From Lachnospiraceae bacterium (GTDB taxonomy: Bacteria > Bacillota > Clostridia > Lachnospirales > Lachnospiraceae), in contig CAAEMZ010000026.1 of assembly GCA_900757195.1 (NCBI GenBank), positions 1 to 45,601 of the forward strand: a stretch of DNA of 45,601 nucleotides. Direction: 5' to 3'. Positions 38,951 to 45,601 of the stretch are shown piece after piece (the first letter of the stretch is position 1; each line of letters starts with the position of its first letter). A model generated the notes under the pieces. That model was given only the letters and a program-made list of their open reading frames with translations. It was not told the origin of the DNA and made no database searches. A program made the translations under genes and the position numbers.

Positions 38951-40056
38951 GTACTTTTCATCTTCTCCCGCTTTTCCACGCCCTGTCTGAGCAGGACATA
39001 GATCAGTGTGGCCGCCGGAACACTGAGGACCATGCCCGCAATGCCGAAAAGCCCGCCGCCGACAGTCACCGCTGCCAGAACCCACAGTCCCGGAAGCCCG
39101 GTTCTCTTTCCCACAACCCGCGGATAAATGATATTATTTTCAATCTGCTGCAGGATAATAAAAAATATAAGAAACGTCAACGCCTTTTTTGCTGAAATAA
39201 ACAGGAGAAGCACCACGCCGGTACCGCCGCCGATATAGGCCCCCAGCAATGGAATAAACGCTGTCATCCCAACGATCAGACTGACCAGACCGCTGTATTC
39301 AAGCCTCAGCACAAACATTCCCAGAAAACACAGTGTCCCGAGAATCAGTGATTCCAGCCCCTGTCCGGCAGCAAACCGGTCAAAAACCTCCAGCGCTGTC
39401 AATATAAAGTGTTTTACCGGCGTATAAATTTTTTCCGGCATATAGGCCCGGTACAACCGTTTCATCTGGCGTTTCAGCACTTCCTTATCATATAGTATAT
39501 AAACGGATAATACACCGGCAATTCCAAAAAAAGCCAGCCGCCCGAGCAGCTCGGTCGTCATCCGCGCCATTTCCGGCGCCAGAACATCCATCTTCTCATC
39601 CAGCCGTCCCACATAACTTGAAATGCCTTCCATCAATGGCGAGATGTCCGGTTTTTCCACCCCTGTTTTTTCAAACAGGGCGGTCAGAGAGGTTTCAAAT
39701 GCCCGGATATACGTCTCCTGATTTTCCACAAACTGCTGGATACTTTCGATCAGCCTCGGCAGAGCAAAACGGATGACCGCCGCCACGGCGCCGATGACCA
39801 GAAGGTATACTGTAACCAGGCCGGCAATCCGGGCCGCCTTCTTCGGTACTTTTCCTTTCTTTTCGTAAAAGTTCCGCACATACTCATAAGGACGATTCAG
39901 CACAAATGCAAGCATCCCTGCGCCAATAACCGGAAAAAACTGCCGGATGATGAACCATAACTGTCTGCACAAATATCCGGAATGAACAACAATAATTACC
40001 AGAAAGACCAGCCAGGCCATCAGCAGCATCCACTGGCGTACAGGTTTTCGCTCCAT
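38923..40056 (-). CDS. AI-2E family (PF01594) membrane transporter
   Basis: Polytopic membrane protein of the AI-2E/UPF0118 family, members of which have been linked to export of signalling molecules, Na+/H+ exchange and other roles. The 377 residues contain two N-terminal spans, a third near residue 85, a soluble middle part (about 100-190, LIESIQQFVENQETYI) and four or five C-terminal spans with LIVGMTAFIPLLGAYIGGG and IENNIIYPRVVGKRTGLPGLW, the family signature. The start is the ATG after GAGGAGG, seven codons inside the longest frame. The actual substrate is unknown. Stand-alone gene. Confidence 0.88.
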   Translation of the reverse strand: MERKPVRQWMLLMAWLVFLVIIVVHSGYLCRQLWFIIRQFFPVIGAGMLAFVLNRPYEYVRNFYEKKGKVPKKAARIAGLVTVYLLVIGAVAAVIRFALPRLIESIQQFVENQETYIRAFETSLTALFEKTGVEKPDISPLMEGISSYVGRLDEKMDVLAPEMARMTTELLGRLAFFGIAGVLSVYILYDKEVLKRQMKRLYRAYMPEKIYTPVKHFILTALEVFDRFAAGQGLESLILGTLCFLGMFVLRLEYSGLVSLIVGMTAFIPLLGAYIGGGTGVVLLLFISAKKALTFLIFFIILQQIENNIIYPRVVGKRTGLPGLWVLAAVTVGGGLFGIAGMVLSVPAATLIYVLLRQGVEKREKMKSTGQKEKNEL

Positions 40057-40091
40057 TTTGTGTGCCTCCTCATTCATGAGTATAACCGAAA

Positions 40092-40120
40092 AAATCCGGG
40101 CTAAACTTCCGCCCGGATTT
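40092..40120. terminator. Terminator after nadC
   Basis: AAATCCGGGC, 9-nt loop, GCCCGGATTT. T-run on the plus strand and A-run giving TTTTTTCGG on the minus strand, so it can end the nadABC message. Confidence 0.88.
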
Positions 40121-40130
40121 TTTTATTTTT

Positions 40131-40985
40131 TTATTCAATTGGATGAAGATTTTTAAGAGAAACATCCAGGATCGGCGCCGAATGGGTCAGAGCGCCGCTG
40201 GAAACATAGTCCACACCGATATCCCGGATCTGTTCAATATTTTCCCTTGTCATATTTCCCGAACATTCGGTTTCCGCCCGGCCTTTTGCCATGGCCACCG
40301 CCGTCTTCATCATATCCGGCGGCATATTATCCAGCATAATAATATCGGCGCCGGCATCAAGGGCTTCCCGGAACATTTCCAGATTTTCAACTTCAATTTC
40401 AATCTTCCGTACAAACGGTGCGTATGCTCTGGCCATCTCTACCGCCTGACGCACGCCCCCGGCTGCCCCGATATGATTATCTTTAATGAGCACGCCGTCG
40501 GAAAGATTGTAACGGTGGTTATGTCCGCCGCCGATCCGAACCGCATATTTTTCGAAAATACGCATATTCGGCGTCGTTTTCCGTGTATCCAAAAGCCGTG
40601 TATGGGAACCTTTCAGCAGATTCGCCACGCTGCGGGTATAGGTGGCGATACCGCTCATCCGCTGCAGATAGTTCAGCGCTGTCCGTTCCCCGGAAAGGAT
40701 CACCCGGATATCGCCGACAACCTTCGCCAGCACCTCGCCCTTTTTCACCTCATCCCCGTCACAGACACAGGTTTCAACCTGGATATTTTCATCCAGCAGC
40801 TCAAATACCCTCCGGAAAATATCCATTCCGGCAATGATTCCATCCTCTTTACAGATCAACTGGGCTTCACCTTTTTTATAGGTTCTCATGACCGCATTTG
40901 TTGTCACATCTTCATCTGAAATATCTTCACGCAATGCCTGCAAAAGCAGGTTATCCACATTTAATCTGGTTGTTATCGGATTCAT
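40131..40985 (-). CDS. nadC: Nicotinate-nucleotide pyrophosphorylase (quinolinate phosphoribosyltransferase)
   Basis: Converts quinolinate and PRPP to nicotinate mononucleotide, third step of de novo NAD synthesis. The 284-residue protein shows LREDISDEDVTTNAVM near 18, SGERTALNYLQRMSGIAT near 105, LLDTRKTTPNMR near 133, GGGHNHRYNLSDGVLIKDNH near 153-172 and a C-terminal IMLDNMPPDMM. The ATG follows GGAGGG with 8-bp spacing, inside the end of nadB: the two genes overlap by 35 bp in different frames. Last gene of nadABC. Confidence 0.95.
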   Translation of the reverse strand: MNPITTRLNVDNLLLQALREDISDEDVTTNAVMRTYKKGEAQLICKEDGIIAGMDIFRRVFELLDENIQVETCVCDGDEVKKGEVLAKVVGDIRVILSGERTALNYLQRMSGIATYTRSVANLLKGSHTRLLDTRKTTPNMRIFEKYAVRIGGGHNHRYNLSDGVLIKDNHIGAAGGVRQAVEMARAYAPFVRKIEIEVENLEMFREALDAGADIIMLDNMPPDMMKTAVAMAKGRAETECSGNMTRENIEQIRDIGVDYVSSGALTHSAPILDVSLKNLHPIE

Positions 40986-42297
40986 TCGCCGCTTCCCTCC
41001 TGATTTCCTGCCAGATGCTTTCCCTGCACCGGGCTTTATAGTTTTCCTCATTTTTATAGTCTTCTAAATTTATACCATAAATCTGGCAGATCTTTGACAT
41101 ATCCATCGCCGCTCTCAGACAGTTTCCGCCGTCATGCGCCGAAGCCAGCATATGTTTTACGGCTCTTTTTGCAAATACAAGACTCTCCAGCAGTGAATTG
41201 CTTGCCAGACGGTTTGCGCCATGAACGCCGTTGCAGCTCGTTTCTCCAGCCGCATACAAATGTTTCATAGATGTCCGGCTGTCTTTGTCGACCCAGACAC
41301 CGCCCATGAAGTAATGCTGGGCCGGCACCACCGGAATCGGTTCTCTGGTAATGTCATACCCTTCTTCCAGGCATTTCTGATAAATATTCGGAAAACGTTC
41401 CCGAACATCCATATCTTTAATCGTCAAAAATGATAAGCGCACATACGGCATATGGTCTTTGGTCATCTGCTTCTGAATAGCTTCTGTCACCACATCCCTT
41501 GGAAGCAGTTCATTTACAAAGCGCTCCCCCTGCTTATTATAGAGGACTGCGCCTTCCCCACGAACGGATTCCGAAATAAGGAAACTCCGTCCCGGCCGGC
41601 AGGTGTATAACGTCGTCGGATGAATCTGAACATAGTCCACATTTTCCAGTTCAATGCCCCGCTTTAAAGAAATAGCCAGCGCATCGCCTGTCAGATGCGG
41701 AAAATTCGTGGAATGTTCGTAGATTCCGCCGATTCCGCCGCAGGCCCAGAGAACATTCTGTGCAAAGACCGCCTCCATACCGCCTTCGGCAGTTCGTACG
41801 ATGATTCCATCACACTGATTATCCTTCGCCAGTATATCCACCATTTCCGTATGTGTCCGAAGGGTGATATTTTTCTTATGACGCACATGCTCCAGCAATG
41901 TGCTCGTAATCTCTTTTCCGGTAATATCATCATGATAAAGAATTCTGTTTTTCGAATGTGCCCCCTCTCGGGTATAAAGCAGCTCACCGCCGTCTCTGGC
42001 AAAATCCACGCCATAGCCGATCAGCTCGTCGATAATCTCCCGGGAGGAACGAATCATAATATCCACAGATTCCTTCCGGTTCTCATAATGTCCTGCCCGA
42101 AGCGTATCTTCAAAAAAGCTGTCGTAATCCTCCGCATCCCGGAGAACGCATATTCCGCCCTGGGCCAGAAAAGAATCACTCTCTTCCGGGTCGGCCTTCG
42201 TAATCATTAAAATATCCATATCTTCCGGCAGATGCAGGGCCGCAAAGCAGCCTGCCACACCGCTGCCGACAATTATTACATCATATACTCGTTTCAT
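40951..42297 (-). CDS. nadB: L-aspartate oxidase
   Basis: Flavoenzyme oxidising L-aspartate to iminoaspartate, first step of de novo NAD synthesis; in anaerobes fumarate is the likely electron acceptor. FAD-binding VIIVGSGVAGCFAALHL is at 8-24, DSFLAQGGI near 41, and the active-site block REGAHSKNRILYHDDITG near 110-128. ESVRGEGAVLYNKQGERFVNE near 245 and AAGETSCNGVHGANRLASNS near 345 complete the fumarate-reductase-like fold. At 448 residues it is shorter than the E. coli enzyme because the C-terminal helical part is reduced, as is common in Clostridia. Confidence 0.95.
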   Translation of the reverse strand: MKRVYDVIIVGSGVAGCFAALHLPEDMDILMITKADPEESDSFLAQGGICVLRDAEDYDSFFEDTLRAGHYENRKESVDIMIRSSREIIDELIGYGVDFARDGGELLYTREGAHSKNRILYHDDITGKEITSTLLEHVRHKKNITLRTHTEMVDILAKDNQCDGIIVRTAEGGMEAVFAQNVLWACGGIGGIYEHSTNFPHLTGDALAISLKRGIELENVDYVQIHPTTLYTCRPGRSFLISESVRGEGAVLYNKQGERFVNELLPRDVVTEAIQKQMTKDHMPYVRLSFLTIKDMDVRERFPNIYQKCLEEGYDITREPIPVVPAQHYFMGGVWVDKDSRTSMKHLYAAGETSCNGVHGANRLASNSLLESLVFAKRAVKHMLASAHDGGNCLRAAMDMSKICQIYGINLEDYKNEENYKARCRESIWQEIRREAANESDNNQIKCG

Positions 42298-42309
42298 TCC
42301 CTGTCCCGC

Positions 42310-43221
42310 CTATCTGGATAACTCCAGCATCCGTTTTAATGGTGCATGAGCTTTTTCCATTAATTCTTCCGTCATATCCAGTCCGGCATCGTCCCGGTTT
42401 AATACGGAAAGCACTTTATCTAAAGTAATTTTTTTCATATCTTCGCATATCTGGAGCGCGCTTGCCGGATAAAAGGATTTATCCGGATTCTTCTGTTTCA
42501 GCTCGTACATAACCCCAAGTTCTGTCGCAATAATAAATTCATCCGCATCCGAAGCCGTCGCATAATCAATAATACCGGAGGTACTCCCCGCATAATCCGC
42601 CAGTTCCGTCACCGCCTCCGGACATTCCGGATGCACCAGGACCTTCGCCGCCGGATGCGCTTTCAGCGCTTCATGAATATCCTCCGGCCGGATCATCGTA
42701 TGTACCGGGCAGCCGCCGTCATTAAAAATAAATTTCTTTTCCGGAAGCTTCTTTGCTATGTAAGACCCCAGATGCTTATCCGGTATAAAATAAATGACCG
42801 GATTCGGCAATGCCTTAACAACCTTCAGCGCATTCGAAGACGTCACGCACACATCCGAAACGCTTTTTAATGCCGCCGTTGAATTCACGTAACAGACTAC
42901 CGCCACATCATCGCCATAGTCCTCCCGGACCCTGCGGACTTTCTCCACCGAAGCCATATGCGCCATCGGACAGTCTGCCGTAACATCCGGCAGAAGAACC
43001 CGTTTCCCCGGATTGAGGATTTTTGCACTTTCACCCATAAAAGACACGCCGCAGAGGACGATCGTTTCCGCCTCCACCTTCGTCGCCATGTCGCTGAGGT
43101 AATAGGAATCCCCAACATAATCCGCAATTTCCTGCACTGCGTCATCAACATAATAATGCGCCATAATGACGGCATTTTTTTCCTTCTTTAATCGCATAAT
43201 CTGCTCTTGTATTTCCTTCAT
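42310..43221 (-). CDS. nadA: Quinolinate synthase
   Basis: Oxygen-sensitive [4Fe-4S] enzyme condensing iminoaspartate with dihydroxyacetone phosphate to quinolinate. The 303 residues have three quasi-repeats and the expected cluster cysteines: VLCGVSFMGESAKIL near 77, SVSDVCVTSSNA near 125-170 region, and the HPECP block near 195 with DYAGSTSGI following. Substrate-binding AHYYVDDAVQEIAD is near 20. The ATG five bases after GGTGGAGG is chosen; the GTG five codons upstream overlaps that site. First gene of nadABC, behind a promoter with a NiaR-like site. Confidence 0.94.
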   Translation of the reverse strand: MKEIQEQIMRLKKEKNAVIMAHYYVDDAVQEIADYVGDSYYLSDMATKVEAETIVLCGVSFMGESAKILNPGKRVLLPDVTADCPMAHMASVEKVRRVREDYGDDVAVVCYVNSTAALKSVSDVCVTSSNALKVVKALPNPVIYFIPDKHLGSYIAKKLPEKKFIFNDGGCPVHTMIRPEDIHEALKAHPAAKVLVHPECPEAVTELADYAGSTSGIIDYATASDADEFIIATELGVMYELKQKNPDKSFYPASALQICEDMKKITLDKVLSVLNRDDAGLDMTEELMEKAHAPLKRMLELSR

Positions 43222-43288
43222 TACTGCCTCCACCAATTTATATCTTTACACCGAACTTTCGTTTTCCGATTTTTCAATATTTCGTTCC

Positions 43289-43326
43289 AGTATACCACAT
43301 TTATTTACAGTTGACAAGACACCTGT
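43289..43326 (-). promoter_or_regulatory. nadABC promoter with NiaR-like operator
   Basis: Minus strand: TTGTCA, 17 bp, TATACT, about 68 bp before the nadA ATG. The -35 is embedded in ACAGGTGTCTTGTCA (43312-43326), which resembles the operator of the niacin-responsive repressor NiaR of Firmicutes as I remember it. Binding there would block polymerase when nicotinate is available. Confidence 0.55.
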
Positions 43327-43438
43327 ATTTTCGCAAAATCTCTGTCACAAAACAGTTCTATATAAAAAAGAATCCGGATTAAGGGGGCATTCCCCATGCC
43401 GGCCGCCGCCTTAACCGGAAACAAAACGGGCCTGTCCC

Positions 43439-43467
43439 TTGTTCACGCTGTGGCCCTGTGCTATAAT
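43439..43467 (+). promoter_or_regulatory. Predicted csaA promoter
   Basis: TTGTTC, 17 bp, TATAAT with an extended -10 TG (TGCTATAAT), 40 bp before the csaA ATG. Confidence 0.7.
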
Positions 43468-43507
43468 TGAGAAGCTTTTACAATATAATTTTGAATGGAG
43501 GATAAAA

Positions 43508-43837
43508 ATGATTCAGGTAGATGTATTCGATCAGGTTGAAATGCGCGTTGGAACCATTCTGGAAGTCTCAGATAATAAAAAATCCAGAAATCCGGCTTTT
43601 GTTCTTAAAATTGATTTTGGTGAAACGATTGGAATTAAAAAGTCTTCCGCACAGATCACGACATTATATAAACCAGAAGCATTAATCGGCCGCCAGGTCA
43701 TCTGTTGTGTCAACCTGGAGCCTATGCATATTGGTTCCGTAAAGAGCGAAGTTCGAATCCTCGGAACGGAATCCGAACAGGGCGTTGTTCTTCTGCAGCC
43801 GTCAGAAGCAGTGCGAAATGGCGATAAAGTGTTTTGA
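43508..43837 (+). CDS. csaA: CsaA-like tRNA-binding-domain protein
   Basis: A 109-residue OB-fold protein consisting only of the EMAP-II/Trbp111 tRNA-binding domain, the same size as Bacillus CsaA, reported as a secretion-related chaperone. Seen: MRVGTILEVSDNKKSRNPAF near 12-31, KIDFGETIGIKKSSAQIT near 34-51, IGRQVICCVNLEP near 62 and a VVLLQPSE end. A TGGAGG lies before the ATG; the longer frame upstream runs through the promoter and is rejected. Monocistronic, divergent from nadA. Confidence 0.9.
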   Translation: MIQVDVFDQVEMRVGTILEVSDNKKSRNPAFVLKIDFGETIGIKKSSAQITTLYKPEALIGRQVICCVNLEPMHIGSVKSEVRILGTESEQGVVLLQPSEAVRNGDKVF

Positions 43838-43878
43838 TGGTTGCCAATTTGCCGGACAATACATTCATAGTAAACAGC

Positions 43879-43905
43879 GAGCGGCAGCACTACGGGCTGC
43901 CGCTC
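43879..43905. terminator. Hairpin after csaA
   Basis: GAGCGGCAGC, 7-nt loop, GCTGCCGCTC, then CTTTGATT: a strong 10-bp stem but a short T-tract. It lies between converging csaA and asparaginase genes. Confidence 0.65.
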
Positions 43906-43965
43906 CTTTGATTATCTGCCGTCAGACCGGCAGTCACTGCATAAAAACAGAAAAACTTTCTTAAG

Positions 43966-44967
43966 TCAGACGTATAAAATATCATGATTGACCGTCTGAT
44001 AAAACAGGGTGCCAAAGGCATCATAATCCGCCGTCTGGGTCAGCGCCCACATCATTTTCGTTACGGTCGCTTCCAATGTCATATCGTAGGATTCAAACAC
44101 CGGAAACTGCTCTTTAATCTCTTTACCGACCTGATAAACAGACATATCGCTGCCCTCATGGGTCACCTGGGTCGCCATGACCAGATATTTTCCTGCAGAT
44201 GTCCATCGGTCAATCGCCTGAAGAAAACGATTATCCCCATAATTCGGAAGACCTCCGACACCAAAAGATTCAATAATTACGCCGTCATAGTCGTCAAAAA
44301 GGGCATCCAGCACCCGGCCGCTCATTCCCGGAATCAATTTCAGAAGAAAAATCCGGTCATTCATTTGATGATAAAATTTCAGAGGGCGCACAATCTGCTC
44401 CTTATCATCAATATAAAAAATAATCCGCTGGTCATGGATACTTGCAATGTCCGGATAATTGATGCTTGAAAAGGCATTATAGCTTTTTGAGCGCTCTTTT
44501 CTGGCCCGGGTTCCGGCAATAACTTTACCGCCGAAGACAATAGACACCCCGTGGGCCCGGTCATCGGAAGCAAACCGGAGACTGTCCAGAAGGTTGGAGC
44601 GGGCGTCTGTGATCGGCAGATCAATCGGCCGCTGGGCGCCGGTGATTACAACGGGTTTCCGGTTATTCTGTATCAGATACGAGAGAGCCGCCGCCGTATA
44701 TGCCATGGTATCTGTCCCGTGACATATGACAAAGCCGTCATAGTATTCGTATTTTTTCTCAATCAGCCGCGCAAGCTCCAGCCAGTGCCGGCTGTTGACA
44801 TTCGTGCTGTCCAGATTAAACGGCGCTGCCGTATCGATCTGACAAAACTCCTTTGCCGAAGGAATATATCCGATAATTTCTTCCGCTGAAATCTGCGGAG
44901 CAAGTCCCCGTGCCGTCGATTTTGAAGCGATCGTTCCGCCGGTGGCAATCAAAAGTATCTGTTTCAT
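43966..44967 (-). CDS. ansA: L-asparaginase, type I (cytoplasmic)
   Basis: Hydrolyses asparagine to aspartate and ammonia in the cytoplasm. The 333-residue protein has both threonine active-site motifs: LLIATGGTIASKST near 4-17 and VICHGTDTMAYTAAAL near 78-93, with ITGAQRPIDLPITDAR near 107. There is no signal peptide, which fits the type I form. The start is the ATG after GGAGAAGAAAG, nine codons inside the longest frame. Stand-alone; the aspartate produced could feed the nearby nadABC pathway, an inference only. Confidence 0.92.
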   Translation of the reverse strand: MKQILLIATGGTIASKSTARGLAPQISAEEIIGYIPSAKEFCQIDTAAPFNLDSTNVNSRHWLELARLIEKKYEYYDGFVICHGTDTMAYTAAALSYLIQNNRKPVVITGAQRPIDLPITDARSNLLDSLRFASDDRAHGVSIVFGGKVIAGTRARKERSKSYNAFSSINYPDIASIHDQRIIFYIDDKEQIVRPLKFYHQMNDRIFLLKLIPGMSGRVLDALFDDYDGVIIESFGVGGLPNYGDNRFLQAIDRWTSAGKYLVMATQVTHEGSDMSVYQVGKEIKEQFPVFESYDMTLEATVTKMMWALTQTADYDAFGTLFYQTVNHDILYV

Positions 44968-45075
44968 TTTCTTTCTTCTCCATCTCTTTTTCAACTTTTC
45001 ATTCAGTATAGCAATGAATCGGAATCTGCGTCAAGGCCTTCCGGATTCTTATCTGCAATGATTTTAATCCACGAA

Positions 45076-45106
45076 AAAAGCTCAGAAGATTTTCTTCTGA
45101 GCTTTT
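45076..45106 (-). terminator. Terminator of the rRNA-tRNA transcript
   Basis: Perfect 14-bp stem (AAAAGCTCAGAAGA and its complement) with a 3-nt loop, followed on the minus strand by TTCGTGG after the T-rich arm. It lies directly after tRNA-Cys. Confidence 0.88.
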
Positions 45107-45108
45107 AG

Positions 45109-45180
45109 AGGCGTCGGCCGGATTTGAACCGGCGCATAGAGGTGTTGCAGACCTTTGCCTTACCACTTGGCTACGACGCC
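45109..45180 (-). tRNA. tRNA-Cys (GCA)
   Basis: 72-nt cloverleaf on the minus strand: acceptor GGCGTCG / CGACGCC, anticodon GCA in the loop CTGCAAC, T-arm GGTTCAAATCC, and U73, the discriminator base expected for Cys. CCA is not encoded. Confidence 0.94.
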
Positions 45181-45195
45181 ATATTAAATTATAAA

Positions 45196-45267
45196 TGACT
45201 CCAAGGGGATTTGAACCCCTGTTACCGCCGTGAAAGGGCGGTGTCTTAACCGCTTGACCATGGAGCC
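45196..45267 (-). tRNA. tRNA-Glu (UUC)
   Basis: 72-nt cloverleaf on the minus strand: acceptor GGCTCCA / TGGAGTC (one G-U), anticodon TTC in the loop CTTTCAC, T-arm GGTTCAAATCC, A73. It lies 15 bp before tRNA-Cys. Confidence 0.94.
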
Positions 45268-45351
45268 TTATGCTTTTGTTTTCTTCGACCCTTTCGGGTC
45301 TCACACGAAATCCGGCCTCCGCTTACGCTCGCCCTTATTTAGTGCTTTAAA

Positions 45352-45423
45352 CTCCCCGAGCGGGGCTCGAACCTGCAACAACTCGGTTAACAGCCGAGTG
45401 CTCTACCATTGAGCTATCGAGGA
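45352..45423 (-). tRNA. tRNA-Asn (GUU)
   Basis: 72-nt cloverleaf on the minus strand: acceptor TCCTCGA / TCGGGGA (one G-U), anticodon GTT in CTGTTAA, T-arm GGTTCGAGCC, G73. The 84 bp between it and tRNA-Glu contains a GACCC-TTTC-GGGTC hairpin (45289-45302), possibly a processing site. Confidence 0.94.
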
Positions 45424-45514
45424 TTATTCTACAAAGACACATATGCCTTCAAAACTACATACTGAAAACGTTCTTTTCCATCTTCCACATTTCTCTTCAC
45501 TTCAACCAGCCTTC

Positions 45515-45601
45515 TGGTCATGCCCTCGACCGATTAGTAACAGTCAGCTCCATGCATTGCTGCACTTCCACCTCTGCCCTATCTACCTCGTCGTCTTCAA
45601 G
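45515..45601 (-). rRNA. 23S ribosomal RNA, 3' end (partial)
   Basis: Minus strand reads GGTGGAAGTGCAGCAATGCA, then TGGAGCTGACTGTTACTAAT and CGGTCGAGGGCATGACC, the conserved last part of bacterial 23S rRNA. The gene enters from beyond the right edge of the window. The exact 3' end is set approximately at the ATGACCA. About 90 bp of AT-rich spacer (45424-45514) lead to tRNA-Asn. Confidence 0.93.

Noticed and set aside
45268..45351. A 5S rRNA between tRNA-Asn and tRNA-Glu
   Set aside because: The gap is 84 bp, shorter than 5S rRNA, and lacks its conserved sequences.

Overview
The window looks like the chromosome of an anaerobic, low-to-mid GC Gram-positive bacterium of the Clostridia, most likely Lachnospiraceae. 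The reasons are strong AGGAGG-type ribosome binding sites, a YhaN/YhaO pair, an LtaS-like enzyme, a VTC-DUF4956-beta-helix lipoprotein module, the nadABC order and, above all, an acrylate-pathway operon for lactate. Genus assignment is not possible from this stretch. I found no insertion sequence, prophage, CRISPR array or integron.

Layout. 1-6.4 kb (minus): YhaN-like ATPase, YhaO-like phosphoesterase, LtaS-family membrane enzyme, asnS. 6.5-11.9 kb: an M29 aminopeptidase (plus) converging on a membrane-anchored propeller protein coupled to a methyltransferase, then a small acidic protein. 12.0-15.5 kb (plus): VanY-like peptidase, malQ, plsC and a single-span membrane protein. 15.5-18.6 kb: a flavin-binding-fold protein and cca (minus), a two-span membrane protein (plus) and a small phosphoesterase (minus). 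18.6-22.1 kb (minus): polyphosphate polymerase (VTC), DUF4956 membrane protein and beta-helix lipoprotein, preceded by four hexamers with exact 11-bp period that resemble a Pho box. 22.1-25.2 kb: GNAT acetyltransferase, upp, and an SDR/LysR divergon. 25.2-27.2 kb (minus): small protein, 2-hydroxyacid dehydrogenase and a phosphodiesterase-like protein.

27.3-36.4 kb is the most interesting part. A minus-strand operon runs pct - VOC epimerase-like - lcdC - lcdA - lcdB - lactate permease, read away from a divergent 492-residue HTH protein of unfamiliar architecture. Together these would import lactate, activate it to lactoyl-CoA with a CoA-transferase, and dehydrate it to acryloyl-CoA with a radical-type 2-hydroxyacyl-CoA dehydratase and its ATP-driven iron-sulfur activator. 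The VOC protein has a complete metal-ligand set and is a candidate lactoyl-CoA epimerase, which would let the (R)-specific dehydratase use both lactate enantiomers. Acryloyl-CoA reductase and its electron-transfer flavoprotein are not in the window. The 250-bp divergent promoter region carries TCAATTTGAT boxes spaced at multiples of 10 bp, and a GNRA-loop hairpin separates pct from the next gene.

36.6-45.6 kb: dicarboxylate/amino-acid symporter, dTDP-4-dehydrorhamnose reductase-like protein, initiator tRNA, AI-2E-family permease, nadABC with a NiaR-like operator over its promoter, csaA, L-asparaginase, and finally the 3' end of a 23S rRNA gene followed directly by tRNA-Asn, tRNA-Glu and tRNA-Cys, with no 5S gene in between.

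Functions are from reading sequence motifs; no database search was run. Start codons were moved inward where a clear ribosome binding site favoured an internal start.
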